19,054 nt of DNA from an uncultured Porphyromonas sp. (GTDB lineage: Bacteria; Bacteroidota; Bacteroidia; Bacteroidales; Porphyromonadaceae): positions 1 through 19,054 of the forward strand of contig NZ_CALHVI010000029.1 in assembly GCF_938039215.1 (NCBI RefSeq), read 5' to 3'. Below, one piece after another: positions 15,534-19,054 of this stretch; within the stretch, counting starts at the first letter, position 1; every line of letters begins with the position of its first letter. Under the pieces are notes generated by a model. The model made no database searches. It saw only the letters and a list, made by a program, of their open reading frames with translations, and was not told where the DNA came from. The position numbers were made by a program, and so were the translations under genes.

Positions 15534-16700
15534 CTAGTCCATACGATCCTTATAGTCCTGATAGGTGTACTCACGGAGGAGCTCTACGGAGCCGTCGGAG
15601 CGTAGGAGGGCGATGCTGGGGTGCGCTACCCCGTTGAACATCGTGGTCTTGACCGTAGTATAGTGGAGCATGTCCTCGAAGATGATCTGCTCACCCAGCT
15701 CTAGGGGATGATCGAACTCCCAGTAGCCGATGAAGTCACCACTCAGGCAACTATTCCCCCCGATACGATAGCTGTGCTGGTCGGGGCGATACTCATCCAT
15801 CGTACGAGCCCCACGGATAGCCGGCTTGTAGGGCATCTCGAGGCAGTCAGGCATGTGGCAGGTGAAGGAGACATCGACGATCGCCGTACGTATCCCGTGG
15901 TGCTCGACGATATCCACGACCGAAGAGGTCAGGAAGCCTGTCTGCCAGCCGAAGGCACTCCCTGGCTCAAGGATGAGGTCAAGGTTCGGGTGACGCTCCT
16001 TGAAGGCTCGGAGCACACGCACCAGGCGCTCGACATCGTAGCCCTGACGGGTCATCAGATGACCGCCCCCCATGTTGAGCCAGCGGAGCTGGGGAAGGAA
16101 GTGGCCGAAGCTTTGCTCGATGATCTCAAGGGTCTTCTCTAAGTCTTCCGCCGAACCTTCGCAGAGCGAATGGAAGTGGAAGCCCTCGATCCCCTCGGGG
16201 AGTGCCTTGAGTTCGCTCGCTGGCACACCGAAGCGAGAGCCTGGAGCGCAGGGATTATATAGATCGGTCTCTACGGCCGAATATTCGGGATTGATACGTA
16301 GTCCGAAGGACACACTCCCATCCCGAGGCATCAGCGGGCGCAGGTGCTCGACCTGACTCAGTGAGTTGAAGGTCACATGCGAGCTATAGCTCAGGATCGT
16401 GGGGAACTCCTCTCGGGTATAGGCAGGACTAAACGTGTGTGCCTTAGCTCCCATCTCTTCGAAGGCCAGTCGAGCCTCCCAGACGGAGCTCGCCGTGCTG
16501 TAGGGGACATACTCTCGGATGATGGGGAAGGTACGCCAGAGGGCATACGCCTTGAAGGCCAAGATGATCTCTACACCTGCTCGGCGAGCCACGTCCTGGA
16601 TCAAGCTGAGGTTGCGTCTCAGTAGATCCTCCTCCAGGATATAGCAGGGGGAGGGAAGCTGAGTCTTATCGTTTGTTGTCAATACTTTGTCTTTATCCAT
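15534..16700 (-). CDS. nspC: Carboxynorspermidine decarboxylase
   Basis: This PLP-dependent enzyme removes CO2 from carboxy(nor)spermidine, the last step of the aspartate-semialdehyde route to spermidine or norspermidine. The 388-residue protein has an alanine-racemase-type barrel. Visible features are the PLP lysine K50 (LAFKAYAL), HFHSLCE (175-181), the phosphate-binding GGGH (211-214), EPGSAFG (245-251) and the catalytic cysteine C318 in GNSCLSGD. The motif MFNGVAHPS (354-362) is family-like. The ATG at 16700 is chosen: it matches the usual length, and a candidate promoter box lies within the upstream extension that opens at 16787. No carboxyspermidine dehydrogenase gene is in the window. 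Confidence 0.95.
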   Translation of the reverse strand: MDKDKVLTTNDKTQLPSPCYILEEDLLRRNLSLIQDVARRAGVEIILAFKAYALWRTFPIIREYVPYSTASSVWEARLAFEEMGAKAHTFSPAYTREEFPTILSYSSHVTFNSLSQVEHLRPLMPRDGSVSFGLRINPEYSAVETDLYNPCAPGSRFGVPASELKALPEGIEGFHFHSLCEGSAEDLEKTLEIIEQSFGHFLPQLRWLNMGGGHLMTRQGYDVERLVRVLRAFKERHPNLDLILEPGSAFGWQTGFLTSSVVDIVEHHGIRTAIVDVSFTCHMPDCLEMPYKPAIRGARTMDEYRPDQHSYRIGGNSCLSGDFIGYWEFDHPLELGEQIIFEDMLHYTTVKTTMFNGVAHPSIALLRSDGSVELLREYTYQDYKDRMD

Positions 16701-16715
16701 ATCTTTTGCAAGATA

Positions 16716-16723
16716 CAAAGATA
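16716..16723 (-). promoter_or_regulatory. Candidate -7 box for nspC and the downstream operon
   Basis: On the minus strand the sequence is TATCTTTG, a match to TAnnTTTG, 15 bp before the nspC ATG. No clear TTTG -33 element was found. If used, the leader would be very short, around 8-10 nt. Confidence 0.35.
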
Positions 16724-16793
16724 GTGAATATCGCCGTTTGCCTCTGTTATACCCCCTCGTCCTCAGCCGATGCGCACAGCTCCCCAAATTAAA

Positions 16794-16873
16794 CCTACTG
16801 TAGGTCGCCCGACCGACCCACGGTAGGTCGCATCGACGACCTACCGTAGGTTTTTTCGGCGACCTACCGTGGA
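16794..16873. repeat. Palindrome array B, four units at 23-bp period
   Basis: Cores CCTACTGTAGG (16794-16804), CCCACGGTAGG (16817-16827), CCTACCGTAGG (16840-16850) and CCTACCGTGGA (16863-16873) are spaced exactly 23 bp apart. Flanking TCG and CGA extend the interior units toward a 17-bp palindrome with 6-bp linkers. The left edge is preceded by AAATTAAA and the third unit is followed by TTTTTT. On each strand a hairpin is therefore followed by T-rich sequence, as in a bidirectional terminator. It lies between the secreted-protein gene at 17082 and nspC. It is nearly identical to array C. Confidence 0.92.
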
Positions 16874-16890
16874 TCGTTTTTCACCCCTCC

Positions 16891-16919
16891 CAAACGCCCG
16901 TATAGAGCGGGCTCGTTCG
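16891..16919. other. Hairpin next to array B, shared with array C
   Basis: CAAACG (16891-16896) pairs with CGTTCG (16914-16919) with one A-C mismatch. Inner CCCG (16897-16900) pairs with CGGG (16908-16911), leaving a 2-nt bulge and a loop TATAGAG. The same fold recurs beside array C at 18197-18225. It is part of the duplicated module. Its function is unknown. Confidence 0.4.
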
Positions 16920-17008
16920 ATACCCATTTTCTTCCTAGTCCAGAACACGACGCACCAGCCCTTCACCTTCGGTGGGAGAAGCGCTTCTTTCTCTTCCTCT
17001 TGTAGCAA

Positions 17009-17046
17009 CAAAAGATCCAGCCAGCCCCTAGGGACTAGCTGGATCT
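17009..17046 (-). terminator. Rho-independent terminator after the first secreted-protein gene
   Basis: AGATCCAGC (17013-17021) and GCTGGATCT (17038-17046) form a perfect 9-bp stem. The loop is itself nearly palindromic around CCCTAGGG. In minus-strand RNA the stem is followed by UUUU, then GUUGC. It lies 35 bp after the stop at 17082. The paralogous gene at 18300 has no equivalent hairpin. Confidence 0.7.
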
Positions 17047-17081
17047 AAGCCGATAGCCTTCGACCTCACCCGCTGGATGAA

Positions 17082-17858
17082 CTAATAGTAGAAGTTCCCA
17101 TTTCGATAGCGGGTATAATAGCGAAGCCATGGGATATTATGTCGGTAGCGTTTCAGACGACGATTAGCTTCAAAGACTCGCTCTCGTTCCTCTTCCATTC
17201 CTTCCTCCTTAGCCTCAAAATTCCAGAGGAAATGTAGCGACTCAGGATTGAGGAAGAAGCCTGGCATCAAGCGACAATCAACCATGACTCCTGATTCTTC
17301 ACATCTAGTAGCAAAGACGGAATAGACAAGTATTTCCTTCCTCGTCACCCGCACAATATAGATGGTCTTCGGGAGGTGACGAGTTAAGTCTGATACATAG
17401 TCAACCTTAGTCTCTAGGTCTGCCATGGAGGTGAAGGTCACTGAGCGTAGCCACTCAGCCGTCTGCTCCTCGGGCTCTTCTCTCACGTAGAAACTAACAA
17501 AACGAGGAATGCGATCACGGGTCTCCTTCACCTGGTAATCCTCCGAGGAGGCATAGTGATAGCGAAAGGCAGGAAACTCCGTCGAGTCCTGCACCCCACG
17601 CCAGGCTGGAGCTAGGAACTCCCAGCCACAATTCTTCGGAGGTAGGGTTCCAGTGACAGGCTTCTCTACAAGAGTCTTCTTTCGAGAGGAAGGATGAACC
17701 CAGTGCGGACTTCTGGCGTAGTGATCGAGTAAGTAGACGGTATCGGGGAGGATGACCCGTGTCTTCTCCCGCTGAGCGAATGCGGTGGTGCTCCCGACAA
17801 AGAGGAGGCAGAGAAAAACGAGCCCATACCGAAGGAGCTGTGAAGATAGCGTTCTCAT
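17082..17858 (-). CDS. Secreted protein of unknown function, paralogue 1
   Basis: No known family was recognised. The 258-residue protein has a clear signal peptide (basic start MRTLSSQLLR, hydrophobic YGLVFLCLLFVGSTTAFA, likely cleavage after A28). No other membrane segment is present. The mature part is rich in Arg, Tyr and Trp. Blocks shared with its neighbour are LPDTVYLLDHY (37-47), GWEFLAPAWRGVQD (78-91), FPAFRYHYAS (95-104), VTFTSMADLETKVDY (140-154) and a basic, aromatic end (RRLKRYRH, PWLRY). Two cysteines (C186, C195) could form a disulfide in the envelope. The ATG at 17858 is chosen because it starts the signal peptide; an open extension to 17951 is unconvincing. The gene and array B form a duplicated module with the gene at 18300 and array C. 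Confidence 0.8.
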   Translation of the reverse strand: MRTLSSQLLRYGLVFLCLLFVGSTTAFAQREKTRVILPDTVYLLDHYARSPHWVHPSSRKKTLVEKPVTGTLPPKNCGWEFLAPAWRGVQDSTEFPAFRYHYASSEDYQVKETRDRIPRFVSFYVREEPEEQTAEWLRSVTFTSMADLETKVDYVSDLTRHLPKTIYIVRVTRKEILVYSVFATRCEESGVMVDCRLMPGFFLNPESLHFLWNFEAKEEGMEEERERVFEANRRLKRYRHNIPWLRYYTRYRNGNFYY

Positions 17859-18099
17859 AGATCCTAGTATTGCGTTAGTGTTAGGTAGGTAGCGTCTCTG
17901 GGCGAAAGAGGCAGAAGGCTCTGCTGTACGGCCTCCCGCTCCACCCTCCAAAGGTAGGAATTCTTTAGTAGAAGATGAGGCAAGAGAAGGGGTAGCTTTT
18001 CATCTCAAAATAAGGAGGAAAAATGCAGGATCGTTGGGGTACTGGGATGTCGCACCCTGAGCGGGTTTCTGAGGGGTGCTACAGAAGGGGCAGAAAAAA
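17859..18099 (-). other. Intergenic region upstream of paralogue 1
   Basis: No gene was seen. It holds a candidate -7 box (17949-17956) and an inverted repeat, GCACCC (18052-18057) with GGGTGC (18074-18079), with a 16-nt loop and no T-run after it. An open frame runs to 17951 but lacks coding character. Confidence 0.4.
17949..17956 (-). promoter_or_regulatory. Candidate -7 box for secreted-protein paralogue 1
   Basis: On the minus strand the sequence is TACCTTTG, matching TAnnTTTG, about 90 bp before the ATG at 17858. No TTTG -33 element was found at the usual spacing; CTTG at 17981-17984 is too far upstream. Confidence 0.35.
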
Positions 18100-18179
18100 C
18101 CTACTGTAGGTCGCCCGACCGACCCACGGTAGGTCGCAAGGACGACCTACTGTAGGTTTTTTCGGCGACCTACCGTAGA
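18100..18179. repeat. Palindrome array C, four units at 23-bp period
   Basis: Cores are CCTACTGTAGG (18100-18110), CCCACGGTAGG (18123-18133), CCTACTGTAGG (18146-18156) and CCTACCGTAGA (18169-18179), each 23 bp from the next. The left edge is preceded by AAAAAA and the third unit is followed by TTTTTT, so both strands read hairpin then T6. The array lies 120 bp after the stop of the second paralogue, which has no other terminator. It differs from array B at only a few positions. Confidence 0.92.
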
Positions 18180-18196
18180 TCGTTTTTCACCCCTTC

Positions 18197-18225
18197 CAAA
18201 CGCCCAGATAGAGCGGGCTCGTTTG
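18197..18225. other. Hairpin next to array C, shared with array B
   Basis: CAAACG (18197-18202) pairs perfectly with CGTTTG (18220-18225). Inner CCC (18203-18205) pairs with GGG (18215-18217), with a 2-nt CT bulge. It corresponds to 16891-16919 beside array B. Confidence 0.4.
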
Positions 18226-18299
18226 ACGCCCAAATTCACCCTAATCCAAAGTAAGACACTTCAGCCCTTCACCTTGGACGTGATCACCTAGGGGATGGA

Positions 18300-19054
18300 C
18301 TAATCGCGGAAGAGCCCATCTCGATAGCGAGTGCGGTAGCGAAGCCAAGGGACATCATGGCGGTAGCGCTTCAGACGGCGATTGGTCTCAAAGACTCGCT
18401 CTAGCTCCTCTTCAGCAAGTTCCCGGGCCTCATAATCCCGAAGAGGATGTAGCGACTCAGGATTAAGGAAATAACTAGCCGTTATGCGACAACCGACGGA
18501 GAGGTCTCCTTCCTTACATGCAGTAGCAAAGACGGGGTAGACAAGTATCGCCTCCCTCGTCACCCGCACAATATAGATGGTCTTCGGAAGATCCCCAGTA
18601 AAGTATATGGCATAGTCGACCTTAGTCTCCAGGTCCGCCATCGAGGTAAAGGTCACAGAGCGTAGCCACTCAGCCGTCTGCTCTTCGGGCTCCTCCTTCA
18701 CATAGAAACCAATAAAACGAGGGATACGATCACGGGTCTCCTTCACCCGATAATCCTCTGGGGAAGCGTAGTGATAGCGAAAGGCAGGGAACTCTGCCGA
18801 GTCCTGTACCCCACGCCAGGCTGGAGCCAGAAACTCCCAGCCATAGTTCTTCGGGGGCACAGCACCTGTGGCTCGGGGCTCTACTTGCGTCTTCTTCCGA
18901 GGTGCGGGGCGAACCCAGTGCGGACTTCGAGAATAATGATCAAGGAGGTAGACGGTATCAGGCAGGACAATGGGTGGTTTCTTTTTTCGAGCTAGTGCGG
19001 TGGTGCTCCCTGCAAAGAGCAGGAAGAGCAAAACGAGTCCATACCGAAGGAGCT
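18300..19054 (-). CDS. Secreted protein of unknown function, paralogue 2 (5' end outside window)
   Basis: This is a close paralogue of the protein at 17082-17858. By eye most residues match across the whole length, with identical blocks LPDTVYLLDHY, GWEFLAPAWRGVQD and VTFTSMADLETKVDY. The reading frame stays open to the window edge. There it reads LLRYGLV, matching paralogue 1 from residue 8, so about seven N-terminal residues including the start codon are missing. A TTG at 19029-19031 is an internal leucine, not a start. Differences cluster in a few places: RHLP to GDLP, VMVDCRLMPG to LSVGCRITAS, and the end NGNFYY to DGLFRD. The two cysteines near the C-terminus are kept. Its function is unknown. 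Confidence 0.8.
   Translation of the reverse strand, partial: LLRYGLVLLFLLFAGSTTALARKKKPPIVLPDTVYLLDHYSRSPHWVRPAPRKKTQVEPRATGAVPPKNYGWEFLAPAWRGVQDSAEFPAFRYHYASPEDYRVKETRDRIPRFIGFYVKEEPEEQTAEWLRSVTFTSMADLETKVDYAIYFTGDLPKTIYIVRVTREAILVYPVFATACKEGDLSVGCRITASYFLNPESLHPLRDYEARELAEEELERVFETNRRLKRYRHDVPWLRYRTRYRDGLFRD

Noticed and set aside
16701..16787. Longer start for nspC
   Set aside because: The extension is basic and unlike the family N-terminus, and it contains the candidate promoter box.
17859..17951. Longer start for secreted-protein paralogue 1
   Set aside because: It would hide a good signal peptide behind 31 unrelated residues and covers the candidate -7 box.
18100..18179. CRISPR-like array
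   Set aside because: The period is only 23 bp, the linkers are short and similar to each other, and no cas genes are present. These are palindromic direct repeats, not repeats with unique spacers.
16794..19054. Integron-type cassette array with recombination sites
   Set aside because: The palindromes lack GTTRRRY core sites and the asymmetric attC structure, and no integrase is in the window.

Overview
The window looks like a chromosomal segment from a Bacteroidales bacterium, most likely Porphyromonas. This rests on the protein families, on the layout of the MoxR/Bat operon, on Bacteroidetes-type TAnnTTTG promoter boxes and on the absence of strong Shine-Dalgarno sequences. The genus call is an inference from memory, not a database result. 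There are no rRNA or tRNA genes, insertion sequences or CRISPR arrays.

Layout. (1) 1-350 holds a 23-bp-period palindrome array and a leader region. (2) 351-2626, plus strand, has cmk (CMP kinase), ispH (last step of the MEP isoprenoid pathway) and a SAM-dependent O-methyltransferase. They end at a strong hairpin (2714-2756) that also serves the convergent minus-strand genes. (3) 16700 down to 2791, minus strand, is one co-directional run of about 14 kb: nspC (polyamine synthesis), ftsY (SRP receptor), rimO (ribosomal protein S12 methylthiotransferase), a membrane protein with HU-like and LysM domains, moxR, a DUF58 gene, a short BatD-like gene, batA, batB, batC, batD, batE and a PAP2 phosphatase. 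Most junctions overlap or are under 60 bp; the exception is a 131-bp structured gap between moxR and DUF58. (4) 16701-19054 is accessory in character: two tandem paralogous genes for secreted proteins of unknown function, each followed by a copy of the palindrome array.

How the genes work together. MoxR (AAA+ ATPase), DUF58 and BatA/BatB (VWA proteins with MIDAS motifs), BatC/BatE (TPR proteins) and two BatD-architecture proteins form the Bacteroidetes aerotolerance (Bat) module. It is thought to be an envelope-associated chaperone or stress complex. FtsY upstream and PAP2 downstream are also membrane-related, but a functional link is inference.

The most unusual content is the repeat family. 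Three arrays are built from a 17-bp palindrome (CGACCTACNGTAGGTCG and variants) at an exact 23-bp period, in the same orientation, at 1-97, 16794-16873 and 18100-18179. Edge units abut A-runs on the left and T-runs on the right, so each array could act as a bidirectional terminator or insulator. Two of the arrays travel with the duplicated secreted-protein gene as a module of about 1.3 kb.
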